A stretch of DNA of 64,000 nt. Origin: Halioxenophilus aromaticivorans. Lineage in GTDB: Bacteria; Pseudomonadota; Gammaproteobacteria; Pseudomonadales; Cellvibrionaceae. Below are positions 27,058-35,880 of the stretch, in pieces. Location: positions 3,286,001 to 3,350,000 of the forward strand of contig NZ_AP031496.1 in NCBI RefSeq assembly GCF_042850945.1, read 5' to 3'. The position numbers were made by a program, and so were the translations under genes. The notes beneath the pieces are model-generated. The model was not told where the DNA came from. It saw nothing but the letters and a program-made list of their open reading frames with translations, and did no database searches. Positions within the stretch are counted from its first letter, which is position 1. Each line of letters begins with the position of its first letter.

Positions 27058-29070
27058 TTACTTCAGCACTCTTTGCAAAGCGTTCATCAACTGGCCGATA
27101 TTAATGGGCTTAGACAACAGTGACACGATTCCCAGCTCTGCTAACTTTTGTTCCTGGGCGCGGCTGGCACCATTAACGAACGCTAGCTTGGGAATGGACT
27201 TGGTATCCGAATCGCTGTTTAGGATTTTTATCACCTCCAGCGTATCGGACTCGTTTTCGGCCAAGTCCAACAGCAGCACATCGGGTTTTTCGGTACGCGC
27301 CTTATAAACGCCCAGCAATGGCTCATCCGCCACCTCAAGCGCAAGGTTATTGATATGGTGAAACAACTTGCTCATTAAACGAGCGTTGGCGGCGCTGTCT
27401 TCGATAAATAAAATCTTTTTAGGGCTTTGCAAATCCAGCGAAAAGGTTTTGTTTTCGTCGATTATGGAGTCTATTGACAAGCTGACATCGTCGGCAAAAG
27501 ACTCACACCTCGGCAAATGAATCTCAAAGCAGCTACCGATATCCTGCTGACTGTATACTGAAATAGTGCCGCCCATCATTTCCACCAAGCTTTTGGTAAT
27601 AACCAAGCCAACGCCACTGCCTTCTATGGCGGTTTTCTCTGCGCCCAAACGGTTAAAAGGCTGGAATAATTCAGCCTGCTTAGCTTCGGATATTCCATAT
27701 CCGTTGTCCTCAACACTAATACACACCTGGTCTTCGTCGAGGACAAAAATCTTGACGTTTACCCAGCCAGCCGTGCGGTTGTATTTGATGCCGTTGCTGA
27801 ACAAATTTAACAGCACTTGCTTTAACCGCACTCGGTCACACAGAGCGATCAAGTCCTCTGACTCGTCGATTTCCGTGTTAAATGAAATACCCAATGCAGA
27901 TGATTGAGGCTGACTAAGGGCGACACAATCACGGGCAATATCCGGAATATTAACCGGCTCGAGCGTCAAGTTAACATTGCCAGATTCAATTTTCGACAAA
28001 TCCAATACGTCATCGATCAGCTGGATTAGATGTTCGCCGGCCTTGCGGATCTCACGCACATTGGTGCGTTGCTGGGAGGTTAAATTGGTATCAAATTCGA
28101 ACAATTGCGCGTAGCCCAAAATCGCATTCATGGGCGTACGCAACTCCTGACTCATACCCGATAGAAATTTAGATTTTGATAAATTTGCGCTCTCGGCATC
28201 ATCGCGAGCCCTTTCCATACGATCCTGGGCCAACTTGATTTCGGTAATATCAATGTTTGTACCAGAAATAACCATCAACTGGCCTAACTCGTCATAGCCA
28301 CCAACTGCTCGAGTTCTCACCCATCGATAGATGCCGTCTCTATCAGCGACCCGATAAGCAACATCAAACGTTGATTGTTCCTCGTAGGTTTTGCGTACGG
28401 CCTTACGGAAGCCGGGGTAATCTTCGGCGTGAATTCTTCGGGTCCACCCCTGTAACGCATTTTTGGCACCCAGTGCTATCTCGTCGTAGCTGTTAAAACC
28501 CAGGTGCTGCATTACCCTATCGGAGCATTCCATGCGGTCGTTAATCACGTCCCACTCCCAAATTCCGTCGTTACAGGCATTCATAATGCGCTGTAAACGC
28601 AACTCTGCGGTTCGCAAAGCTTCTTGGGTGCGGTGCAATGCCGAGGCATCAAAGGCGACACCGACTATGTCAGTGATTATTCCGCTATCGTCGCGCAGAG
28701 AATTAGCCATTGTGGTAACCCACATATAGCCACCCGTTTTTCGCTGCAATCGGAAGCTGAGATGAATAGGCGTATTGTGATGAGCGTGATGCCGAATAAT
28801 GGCGACGCTGCGTTCTAGATCGTCTGGGTGGAAAAGCCCACGGACTTGGTTTACTTGCGTGAGGCATTGCACCTCATCGAAGTCGTAGCCAGCGAGCTTG
28901 CACAGTTCGCCGTGGATACTGAAGTTTTGACTGGCCTGGTGCCACTGCCAGAACGCAAAACCATCAATACCCATTAGGCATCGATAGCGATTTATTGTTT
29001 GCAATTGTTGGTCAGAAAACTGGAGATTACTGAGCCATTCAAGGGAACACGGAAACTGCTTTACAGACAC
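27058..29070 (-). CDS. PAS-PAS hybrid histidine kinase lacking the phospho-acceptor His
   Basis: A soluble 670-residue hybrid kinase of the same architecture as its downstream neighbour: PAS/PAC at about 30-145 and 160-280, HisKA at 295-365, HATPase at 412-520, receiver at 550-670. The H-box reads MSQELRTPMNAIL: codon CAG (Gln308) replaces the phospho-acceptor His. The ATP site is intact (NLFSNGIKYN with Asn426, EDNGYGIS with Asp455, GSGVGLVI). The receiver keeps Asp602 (LLLDL) and Lys654 (LLSKP), but the loop after the Asp (AENESDT) and the Thr/Ser region (LAFVNG) are divergent. It is first in a two-gene operon. It cannot autophosphorylate on its own H-box, so it is a pseudokinase or a trans-kinase. 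Confidence 0.9.
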   Translation of the reverse strand: MSVKQFPCSLEWLSNLQFSDQQLQTINRYRCLMGIDGFAFWQWHQASQNFSIHGELCKLAGYDFDEVQCLTQVNQVRGLFHPDDLERSVAIIRHHAHHNTPIHLSFRLQRKTGGYMWVTTMANSLRDDSGIITDIVGVAFDASALHRTQEALRTAELRLQRIMNACNDGIWEWDVINDRMECSDRVMQHLGFNSYDEIALGAKNALQGWTRRIHAEDYPGFRKAVRKTYEEQSTFDVAYRVADRDGIYRWVRTRAVGGYDELGQLMVISGTNIDITEIKLAQDRMERARDDAESANLSKSKFLSGMSQELRTPMNAILGYAQLFEFDTNLTSQQRTNVREIRKAGEHLIQLIDDVLDLSKIESGNVNLTLEPVNIPDIARDCVALSQPQSSALGISFNTEIDESEDLIALCDRVRLKQVLLNLFSNGIKYNRTAGWVNVKIFVLDEDQVCISVEDNGYGISEAKQAELFQPFNRLGAEKTAIEGSGVGLVITKSLVEMMGGTISVYSQQDIGSCFEIHLPRCESFADDVSLSIDSIIDENKTFSLDLQSPKKILFIEDSAANARLMSKLFHHINNLALEVADEPLLGVYKARTEKPDVLLLDLAENESDTLEVIKILNSDSDTKSIPKLAFVNGASRAQEQKLAELGIVSLLSKPINIGQLMNALQRVLK

Positions 29071-29256
29071 AAATTACCCTTCCTTTAAACTCACAGTACG
29101 CCTAGGCGCTTTGCAAATGCCAGAAACCCGTGGCGTGGCAAATACCCCATTCAGGCTAATAGCACAACAAAACAACAAAGCCTTAGACCAGCGAACCCGC
29201 TCATAGGAGCGGGCAATAGCATACAACGCTAAGCTAGCAGTGCGGCCGGCAGTGCG

Positions 29257-30237
29257 CTACGGCATTTCGTCGAACTCGGCCCCCTCTTTCGGTTGCTCGA
29301 TAAGATCCTGGGTGTTGATATTCATGGCCAGTAGTATATTGGCAGCGACGTAAATTGAGGAATAGGTACCAATAACCACGCCCACAATCAACGCGATAGA
29401 GAAGCCGTGGATAAGCTCACCGCCGACAAAAAACAAGGCCAGTAGTACCAACAAAGTGGTCAAAGAGGTTACCAACGTACGGCCCAGAGTTTCGCTCAAT
29501 GAAATATTGATAATCTCAATCGCATCGCTTTGGCGAACGCGGCGAAAGTTTTCCCGGATTCGGTCAGAAACCACAATAGTATCGTTCAAAGAATAACCGA
29601 TCACCGCCAGAATCGCGGCCAGTACGGTGAGATCGAAATCCAAGTGTAGAATTGAGAACACCCCCAAAACCACGATGACGTCGTGGATCAGAGCCACCAC
29701 CGCACCCACAGAGAATTTAAACTGGAAACGAAACGCCACGTAGCCCATAACAATTAACAGCGCCACGATCATACCCAAGCCACCTTGGTCGCGCAGTTCG
29801 GCGCCAACTTGAGGGCCAACAAACTCGCTGCGCTTAATCACAACGCCGTCACCATCCACAGCCAATGCCTGGGAAACACGGTCGGTTAAGGTTGGCCCTT
29901 GGGCTGTCCCTTCCTCACCTTGATTGCGGGTTGGCTCTTCCATTTGTTGCAAGCGAATCATTACTTCGGTTTCTACTCCGAAGTGGTTGACCACCGCGCC
30001 ATCAAAACCCGCAGAGGTGAGCTGGCTTCGGATCGCGGCCAAGTCTGCCGGCTGTTTATATTCCAGCTCAATTTGCGTGCCGCCAGTAAAGTCCAAGCCA
30101 AATTGAAGCCCGTTGAATATCAATGAGCCAATGGACGCTAGCAAAATTACCGCGGAGAACACCGCAGCAACGAAGCGGTATTTCATGAAGTTGATCACTT
30201 TTAGGTGATCTGGAGTTGATACGTTAGATTCTGACAT
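29257..30237 (-). CDS. secF: Protein translocase subunit SecF
   Basis: RND-type membrane component that with SecD uses the proton gradient to pull proteins out of the SecYEG channel. The 326-residue protein has an N-terminal TM helix (FVAAVFSAVILLASIGSLIF), the LDFTGGTQIELEY motif, the P1-like periplasmic domain and five C-terminal helices beginning ALLIVMGYVAFRFQFKFS, with GYSLNDTIVVSDRIRENFR. It lies 20 bases downstream of secD on the minus strand, in the usual operon order. A GC-rich hairpin at about 29206-29223 may terminate the operon, though its U-run is weak. Confidence 0.95.
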   Translation of the reverse strand: MSESNVSTPDHLKVINFMKYRFVAAVFSAVILLASIGSLIFNGLQFGLDFTGGTQIELEYKQPADLAAIRSQLTSAGFDGAVVNHFGVETEVMIRLQQMEEPTRNQGEEGTAQGPTLTDRVSQALAVDGDGVVIKRSEFVGPQVGAELRDQGGLGMIVALLIVMGYVAFRFQFKFSVGAVVALIHDVIVVLGVFSILHLDFDLTVLAAILAVIGYSLNDTIVVSDRIRENFRRVRQSDAIEIINISLSETLGRTLVTSLTTLLVLLALFFVGGELIHGFSIALIVGVVIGTYSSIYVAANILLAMNINTQDLIEQPKEGAEFDEMP

Positions 30238-30257
30238 GTCTTTTGCTCAGGTGGCGG

Positions 30258-32135
30258 TTAAATCCAAAGTTTCTCTACACGACGTCCGCCGTAGATTAAA
30301 TTGACAATGGCTCGAGTGACCATAATGGCACTGAACATTGAGGTCACAATACCAATAGCCAGGGTTACGGCAAACCCCTTCACCGGGCCTGAACCCACGC
30401 CGTAAAGGATCACGGCTACAATCAAAGTCGTTAAGTTGGCATCGAGAATCGTGGTAAAAGCACGCTCAAAGCCACTGTTAATAGCAGACTGTGACGGCAA
30501 CCCGTTTTTAAGCTCCTCTCTAATACGCGAGAAAATCAACACGTTGGCGTCCACCGCCATCCCCACCGTTAGAACAATACCCGCAATGCCCGGCAGCGTG
30601 AGCGTTGCTCCAACGATGGACATAACCGCTACCAGCAACATCATGTTTACCGCAAGAGCAATATTCGCAGCCAAGCCAAAAACACGGTAAAACACCAACA
30701 TAAATAACAGCACAAAGCCCAAACCGAGCTGCACAGAAATCACGCCCAGCTTGATGTTTTCAGCACCCAGTGACGGACCGATGGTGCTTTCTTGTACAAA
30801 ATACATCGGCGCAGCCAGGGCCCCGGAACGCAGTAGCAAGGCAAGTTCGGATGCCTCTGCGGGGGAATCTAAGCCGGTAATTCGGAATTGTACGCCCAGT
30901 GCAGCCTGAATGGTGGCCAAGCTGATCATGCTGCGTTCGACATCTTGGCTATAGGTGAAATGTTCTTCGCCGTTTTCATCGATAGTGCGCTCGGTGCGGG
31001 TTTTGTAATCAATAAACAACACCCCCATACGGCGGCCAATATTGTTGCGCGTGGCGCGGTGCATTTTAGTACCGCCTTCGCTGTCCAGGGTGATGTTCAC
31101 CTGGGGTTGGCCGGTTTGGGGGTCAAACCCTGTGCTGGCGTGGGAGACGTTAGAGCCTCCAATCATCACCTTGCGCTCCAACCAAGCCGGGCCAAATCGG
31201 CGCTGATCAACCTCGGATCGGTAATTGAACTGCTCGCGGCTGGAAGCCAAGGAGTCCGGGTCTGCTTCTAAACGGAACTCTAGGTTGGCGGTTTTACCAA
31301 TAATTCGTTTAGCCTCGGCGGTATCCTGCACACCGGGCAATTCGACAACAATACGGTTGCGCCCCTGGCGCTGCACAATGGGCTCACTCACCCCGAGTTC
31401 ATTGACTCGATTACGCAGGGTTGCCAAGTTTTGGGCAACCGCATAATCCTCGATTTCGGCGATGCCTGGCTCACCCATGGTCATGATGAGGTAATGCTTA
31501 CCATCCCGGAGTTCATCTTCGCGCAGCATGTTTGGGTAGTCTTTACGTACTACCGCGGCGGCTTTATTGAGTTCTTCCTGGTCAGGGAAACGCGCTTGCA
31601 CCACGTTATCGTCGCTGATGGCGACACGCCCTTCGTAGCGGATACTCTCCTCCCGCCACTTGGATTTCATTTCATCAGCCAGACTCTCCAAACGTTTGGC
31701 TATGGCGCTGGGGGTATCCACCTCCATTAAGAAGTGCACACCGCCGCTTAGGTCGAGACCTAACTTCATAGGCTGGGCGCCCATACTCTCTAACCACTTA
31801 GGTGTGTTGGAGGCTTGGTTCAAGGCCACCACAAATCGATCCCCTAGAGCCCGCTGCACCGCTGCTTTGGCCTGCCGCTGGGCCTCCAAAGAGGTTACTC
31901 GGATCAAAGCAGGCCCCTCGCCGGTGGCGGTGCCGCCAAAATATTCAATACCGGCATCGTCTAATGCTTGGGTAGCTTTGTTAAGCACGGCTTGGTCGAT
32001 CACCATGGCGCTGGATTCACCCGAGATCTGAATAGCAGGGTCCGGCTTATAAAGGTTGGGCGCAGCGTAAAGGGCCCCCATCACAACGATAAAGAGGATG
32101 AGAAGATACTTCCAAAGGGGATAACGATTGAGCAT
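30258..32135 (-). CDS. secD: Protein translocase subunit SecD
   Basis: Partner of SecF in the Sec export machinery. The 625-residue protein has the N-terminal TM helix (WKYLLILFIVVMGALYAAPN), the GLDLSGGVHFLMEVD motif, the large periplasmic domain, and six TM helices including GTIGPSLG-type (STIGPSLGAENI), VGMAVDANVLIFSRIREEL and the C-terminal TRAIVNLIYGG. Length and order fit gammaproteobacterial SecD. Upstream, after tgt, the usual yajC gene is missing: the gap of 230 bases is too short and holds no such frame. Confidence 0.95.
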   Translation of the reverse strand: MLNRYPLWKYLLILFIVVMGALYAAPNLYKPDPAIQISGESSAMVIDQAVLNKATQALDDAGIEYFGGTATGEGPALIRVTSLEAQRQAKAAVQRALGDRFVVALNQASNTPKWLESMGAQPMKLGLDLSGGVHFLMEVDTPSAIAKRLESLADEMKSKWREESIRYEGRVAISDDNVVQARFPDQEELNKAAAVVRKDYPNMLREDELRDGKHYLIMTMGEPGIAEIEDYAVAQNLATLRNRVNELGVSEPIVQRQGRNRIVVELPGVQDTAEAKRIIGKTANLEFRLEADPDSLASSREQFNYRSEVDQRRFGPAWLERKVMIGGSNVSHASTGFDPQTGQPQVNITLDSEGGTKMHRATRNNIGRRMGVLFIDYKTRTERTIDENGEEHFTYSQDVERSMISLATIQAALGVQFRITGLDSPAEASELALLLRSGALAAPMYFVQESTIGPSLGAENIKLGVISVQLGLGFVLLFMLVFYRVFGLAANIALAVNMMLLVAVMSIVGATLTLPGIAGIVLTVGMAVDANVLIFSRIREELKNGLPSQSAINSGFERAFTTILDANLTTLIVAVILYGVGSGPVKGFAVTLAIGIVTSMFSAIMVTRAIVNLIYGGRRVEKLWI

Positions 32136-32365
32136 TTTCGAGGTGTTCCAGTTGGTTTCGCCAACAAAACCAATCTTTATTAAGTGACTTTTCCATTCAC
32201 AAGCGACGCGGCTTGGAGCAGCTGGCGATTATAACCACAATCGCCAAGCTTCCCAGCCAAGCACTATGAAAATACTTTATGACAGGCCTGTTACCGCCAG
32301 TGACTGACGCCAACCTACCTGAGACAAATCAAATATCAGCTAAGGTGAGGGGTAAATAACAAATA

Positions 32366-33499
32366 TCAACCCCCGGCAGGCCGCTTTACCCCCTGCTGCT
32401 GATAAAAGGTTTCAACGAACTCGCCCAGGGCTTGTGACTCTATCGCCTGCCGAAGCCCTGCCATGACGGCTTGATAAAACCGTAAATTGTGAATTGTGTT
32501 TAATTGAGCGCCTAAAATCTCACCACATTTATCCAAATGATGGAGATAAGCGCGGCTAAAATTGGCACAGGTATAACAATCGCAGTTTTCGTCCAAAGGA
32601 TTGGTATCGTGCCGATGTTTGGCGTTGCGGATTTTGATTACGCCACCGCTGGTAAAGAGGTGACCATTACGAGCATTACGAGTTGGCATAACGCAGTCAA
32701 ACATATCTACACCACGCAACACCGCCTCTACAATGTCCTCAGGCTTACCCACCCCCATCAAGTACCGAGGCTTATCAACCGGCATCTTGGAGGGAAGGTA
32801 ATCCAGAATTTTCAGCATTTCTTCTTTGGGCTCGCCAACACTCAACCCACCAATGGCATAGCCATCAAAGCCGATGTCGGTTAAGCCATTTAATGAAATA
32901 TCGCGCAGTGGCTCGTACATGCCGCCTTGCACAATTCCGAACAGCGCCGAGGGGCTGTCCCCGTGGGCCGCCTTACTGCGTGCCGCCCAGCGTAAAGAAA
33001 GCTCCATGGATTGCCTAGCTTCAACCTCCGTGGCCGGATAAGGCGTGCATTCGTCAAAAATCATAACGATGTCGGAGCCCAGCTCTCTCTGCACCTGCAT
33101 AGAGGTCTCTGGGTCTATAAAGACGGGACTACCGTCCACTGGCGACCGGAAAGAGACGCCCTTCTCAGTAATCTTGCGCATATCGCCAAGACTGAACACC
33201 TGAAAACCGCCCGAATCCGTGAGAATCGGTTTTTGCCACTGCATAAAATCGTGCAGATCACCGTGTGCTCGCACTACCTGGGTACCCGGCCGTAGCATCA
33301 AATGAAAGGTATTACCCAAAATAATCTCTGCACCAATGGCTTCGATATCCCTAGGCAACATGCCCTTTACCGTGCCGTAAGTGCCCACTGGCATAAAAGC
33401 AGGCGTTTCTATGGTACCCCGTGGAAAAGTCAGACGGCCACGTCGCGCAGCACCCTCCTCGCCCAGCAATTCAAAATTCATAAAACATTGTCGAGACAA
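32366..33499 (-). CDS. tgt: Queuine tRNA-ribosyltransferase
   Basis: Replaces guanine 34 of GUN-anticodon tRNAs by preQ1 in bacterial queuosine synthesis. The 377-residue TIM barrel shows the nucleophile region MILTDSGGFQVFSL-type (KPILTDSGGFQVFSLGDM), the second catalytic Asp in GVDMFDCVMPTRNARNGHLF, and the zinc site CDCYTCANFSRAYLHHLDK. It follows queA with only two bases between stop and start, so the pair is co-translated in the conserved queA-tgt-secDF order. Confidence 0.96.
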   Translation of the reverse strand: MSRQCFMNFELLGEEGAARRGRLTFPRGTIETPAFMPVGTYGTVKGMLPRDIEAIGAEIILGNTFHLMLRPGTQVVRAHGDLHDFMQWQKPILTDSGGFQVFSLGDMRKITEKGVSFRSPVDGSPVFIDPETSMQVQRELGSDIVMIFDECTPYPATEVEARQSMELSLRWAARSKAAHGDSPSALFGIVQGGMYEPLRDISLNGLTDIGFDGYAIGGLSVGEPKEEMLKILDYLPSKMPVDKPRYLMGVGKPEDIVEAVLRGVDMFDCVMPTRNARNGHLFTSGGVIKIRNAKHRHDTNPLDENCDCYTCANFSRAYLHHLDKCGEILGAQLNTIHNLRFYQAVMAGLRQAIESQALGEFVETFYQQQGVKRPAGG

Positions 33500-33501
33500 A
33501 A

Positions 33502-34578
33502 CTAATCCTCTGGCTGATTAGACGCAGTAACCAACTGGGGCGCATGCGTATTGCGCGTAATGTACATGGCATCGCCGTAGCTGAAAAAGCGGTACTCCTG
33601 CTCTACCGCGCTATGATAGGCGGCCATGGTGTGTTTAAAGCCAGCAAATGCAGATACCAACATAATGAGCGTGGATTCCGGCAAATGAAAATTGGTGATC
33701 AAGGCATCGACCACATTGAACTCATAGCCGGGGTAAATAAAGATATCGGTGTCGCCCTCGAAAGGCGCTAGGGTACCGGTTTTTGAGGCGGTTTCCAGGC
33801 ACCTTACGCTGGTGGTACCAACGGCAACCACCTTGCCGCCACGCGCCTTGGTGGCTCGGACCTGTTGGCACAGCTGATCCGACACCTGTATCCATTCGCG
33901 GTGCATGTGGTGCTGGGTAATGTCATCCACTTTTACCGGCTGAAAAGTACCAGCTCCCACATGTAGCGTAACAAAGCCTAGCTCCACCGCCTTAGCTTTC
34001 ACCTGATCCAACAGAGCATCATCAAAGTGCAACCCCGCCGTAGGCGCCGCAACGGCTCCGGCTTTGTCTTTGTCGCTGTATACCGTTTGGTAGCGTTCCC
34101 GGTCGGCTTGGTCGTCTTCGCGCTCTATATAAGGTGGCAAGGGCATATGGCCCAATTGATCCAGCCGTTCAATCACAGAAACATCGCTGTCGAAAGCCAA
34201 TTCAAACAATGCGCCCTGCCGGCCGGTAACGCTCACTGAGGAGCCATCCTCCAACAGGATTACCGATCCCGGCTTTGGCGAACGGCTGGCCCGTACATGG
34301 GCCAATACAGCAAAGTTGGGCAGTAGCCGCTCAATCAGTATCTCAACTTTGCCGCCGGTTTGCTTTTGGCCAAACAAACGCGCAGGTATGACGCGAGTAT
34401 CGTTAAGTACCAGAAGATCGCCGCTATTGAGCTGGTCTAGCACATCAGTAAACTGGCCATGGTCCATTCTGCCAGAAGTGCCATCCAACAATAGAAGCCG
34501 ACTTCCTGAACGCTTGGCAGCGGGCTCAACAGCAATAAGATGTTTGGGTAGATCGTAGTAGAAATCGTGCTTTTGCAT
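33502..34578 (-). CDS. queA: S-adenosylmethionine:tRNA ribosyltransferase-isomerase
   Basis: Transfers and rearranges the ribosyl moiety of S-adenosylmethionine onto preQ1-modified tRNA, giving epoxyqueuosine, the step after Tgt. The 358-residue protein begins DFYYDLPKHLIAVEPAAKR and has the family marks LVLNDTRVIPARLFG, GAVAAPTAGLHFD, LHVGAGTFQPVK and TNFHLPESTLIMLVSAFAG. It is the first gene of the queA-tgt-secD-secF run. Its promoter must lie in 34579-34680, overlapping the divergent tRNA-Leu control region. Confidence 0.95.
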   Translation of the reverse strand: MQKHDFYYDLPKHLIAVEPAAKRSGSRLLLLDGTSGRMDHGQFTDVLDQLNSGDLLVLNDTRVIPARLFGQKQTGGKVEILIERLLPNFAVLAHVRASRSPKPGSVILLEDGSSVSVTGRQGALFELAFDSDVSVIERLDQLGHMPLPPYIEREDDQADRERYQTVYSDKDKAGAVAAPTAGLHFDDALLDQVKAKAVELGFVTLHVGAGTFQPVKVDDITQHHMHREWIQVSDQLCQQVRATKARGGKVVAVGTTSVRCLETASKTGTLAPFEGDTDIFIYPGYEFNVVDALITNFHLPESTLIMLVSAFAGFKHTMAAYHSAVEQEYRFFSYGDAMYITRNTHAPQLVTASNQPED

Positions 34579-34685
34579 TACATTTCGAATGGTTTTGGGT
34601 ATGGGCGCATGGCCCCAAAGCTAAAAGGCGCCAAGGGTACCCAAAAATCAACCCGCAGGCCAATAACATTACTGCGCACAAACTG

Positions 34686-34713
34686 TTGACGGCAACCAAA
34701 CCATGGCTATAAT
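34686..34713 (+). promoter_or_regulatory. Sigma-70 promoter of the tRNA-Leu unit
   Basis: TTGACG (34686-34691), a 16-bp spacer and TATAAT (34708-34713), followed by GCGCCC-type GC-rich bases typical of stable-RNA promoters. The transcript would start near 34720 and run through the duplicated 83-bp leader and pseudo-tRNA to tRNA-Leu. Confidence 0.75.
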
Positions 34714-34817
34714 ACGCCCCACTTCGTTAACACCTGTAGGGCAAAAACCTTAGCCACAACAGGAACTTAGCAAAGGTGAACAAATTTCAGCCTTAGCGAA
34801 AAGTTGAATGAATTACT

Positions 34818-35050
34818 AAACGGCAAGAGACTGAGCCGTCAATCAGTCTAAGCAGTGAATTTAACTGCAAGAGTTTATGCCAGAGTGGTGAAATTGGTAG
34901 CAGATTGCGATTGAGCAATCTGGCGGGATTCAAAAGCCCATGCCCCCACCCGAGGCAATAAATTGCAAAACGGCAAGAGACTGAGCCGTCAATCAGTCTA
35001 AGCAGTGAATTTAACTGCAAGAGTTTATGCCAGAGTGGTGAAATTGGTAG
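34818..35050 (+). repeat. 83-bp direct repeat containing the 5' end of tRNA-Leu
   Basis: Positions 34818-34900 and 34968-35050 appear identical, 150 bases apart. Each holds a leader beginning CGGCAAGAGACTGAGCCG and the first 22 bases of tRNA-Leu up to GGTAG. The duplication is recent, given its identity, while the sequence between is unlike the mature tRNA. Confidence 0.85.
34879..34960 (+). pseudogene. tRNA-Leu-like pseudogene
   Basis: It starts with the exact first 22 bases of the functional tRNA-Leu. Then comes an unrelated perfect hairpin (CAGATTGC/GCAATCTG, 34901-34922) and the anticodon-arm-like CGGGATTCAAAAGCCC. The T arm and CCA end are missing and no acceptor stem can form. It lies upstream of the true gene in the same transcript. 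Confidence 0.7.
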
Positions 35051-35115
35051 ACACACGGGATTCAAAATCCCGCGCCGTAAAAAGCGTGCCGGTTCGAGTC
35101 CGGCCTCTGGTACCA
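35029..35115 (+). tRNA. tRNA-Leu (anticodon CAA)
   Basis: An 87-nt class II tRNA: acceptor GCCAGAG/CTCTGGT, D arm GTGGTGAAATTGGTAGACAC, anticodon stem CGGGA/TCCCG around TTCAAAA (anticodon CAA), a variable arm CGCCGTAAAAAGCGT, T arm CCGGTTCGAGTCCGG, discriminator A and encoded CCA. A terminator follows directly. Confidence 0.96.
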
Positions 35116-35122
35116 TACAAAC

Positions 35123-35148
35123 AAGCCTCGCGAATGCGGGGCTTTTTT
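35123..35148 (+). terminator. Rho-independent terminator of tRNA-Leu
   Basis: Stem AAGCCTCGC/GCGGGGCTT around GAAT, followed by six T on the plus strand. Confidence 0.85.
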
Positions 35149-35191
35149 GTTTGTATTTTCTATTCCTTAGGCTAGGCCCGCTGCAGAGCCC

Positions 35192-35812
35192 CTACCCCAA
35201 TCGACACAAAACCACCCGCCGCCGCTCAGCAGAGGTATACACTTTAAACTGCAAGCGGCCGGCATATGGGATCTCAAACCCGCCCAGCTGTGATAACGGC
35301 AACCCAAGCAAGCTGACCACCAGGGCGCGTATAGTTACCCCGTGCTGAACAAACAATAGGCGTTGGTTTTGATGGCTGTCTAAGTAGCGCCAAAAGGCAT
35401 TGGCAACGCGCCGCTGAACATCGACCACAGGCTCCCCATTCGGCGGCGTTACTTGGGAAGGGTCTTTGTAGAAAGATGCCACCTCAGCGGCATGCTCGCG
35501 ATGCACCTCCTCAACCAATCGGCCCTCCCAATGGCCAAAGTTCATCTCGCGCAGGTCCGGCTCAACGGTTAGCGGTAGGTCATAGCGTTTAGAGAGATGA
35601 GCCGCAAAATCATGACACCGCACCAGTGGCGAGGTGATAACGCGCTGCCAGGGCGGCGCCGGCAGCGCGTGGGCCACAGCCTCTTCCATTTGCTGCCAGC
35701 CACGGTCGGTGAGCGCTACATCGGTGCTACCCCGATAAATCTCACCGCCCTGGCATTCACCGTGGCGCATAACATCCACCAAGGTCACCGACTCGTTGTT
35801 AAATTTTTTCAA
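35192..35812 (-). CDS. Histidine phosphatase superfamily protein
   Basis: Phosphoglycerate-mutase-like fold with the phospho-histidine motif DVMRHGECQGG near residue 15 and the second catalytic His in FVQHGVTIRAL near 157. TSPLVRCHDFA and LREMNFGHWEGR (catalytic Glu in the latter) fit the alpha-ribazole-phosphatase (CobC)/GpmB-like branch. Length 206. Substrate is not decided: no cobalamin genes are nearby, so a general sugar-phosphate or nucleotide phosphatase role is as likely. Terminal part PYAGRLQFKVYTS is typical of the CobC-like branch. Confidence 0.8.
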   Translation of the reverse strand: MKKFNNESVTLVDVMRHGECQGGEIYRGSTDVALTDRGWQQMEEAVAHALPAPPWQRVITSPLVRCHDFAAHLSKRYDLPLTVEPDLREMNFGHWEGRLVEEVHREHAAEVASFYKDPSQVTPPNGEPVVDVQRRVANAFWRYLDSHQNQRLLFVQHGVTIRALVVSLLGLPLSQLGGFEIPYAGRLQFKVYTSAERRRVVLCRLG

Positions 35813-35880
35813 TCTATACTACCCCACTTGGCTCCTAACAGTGCCGGGGTATCCTAACACGGAAGCCGCTAAAGCCGACC

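Noticed and set aside
34793..35116. 107-codon minus frame across the tRNA-Leu duplication
   Set aside because: The frame runs antisense through tRNA and repeat sequence.
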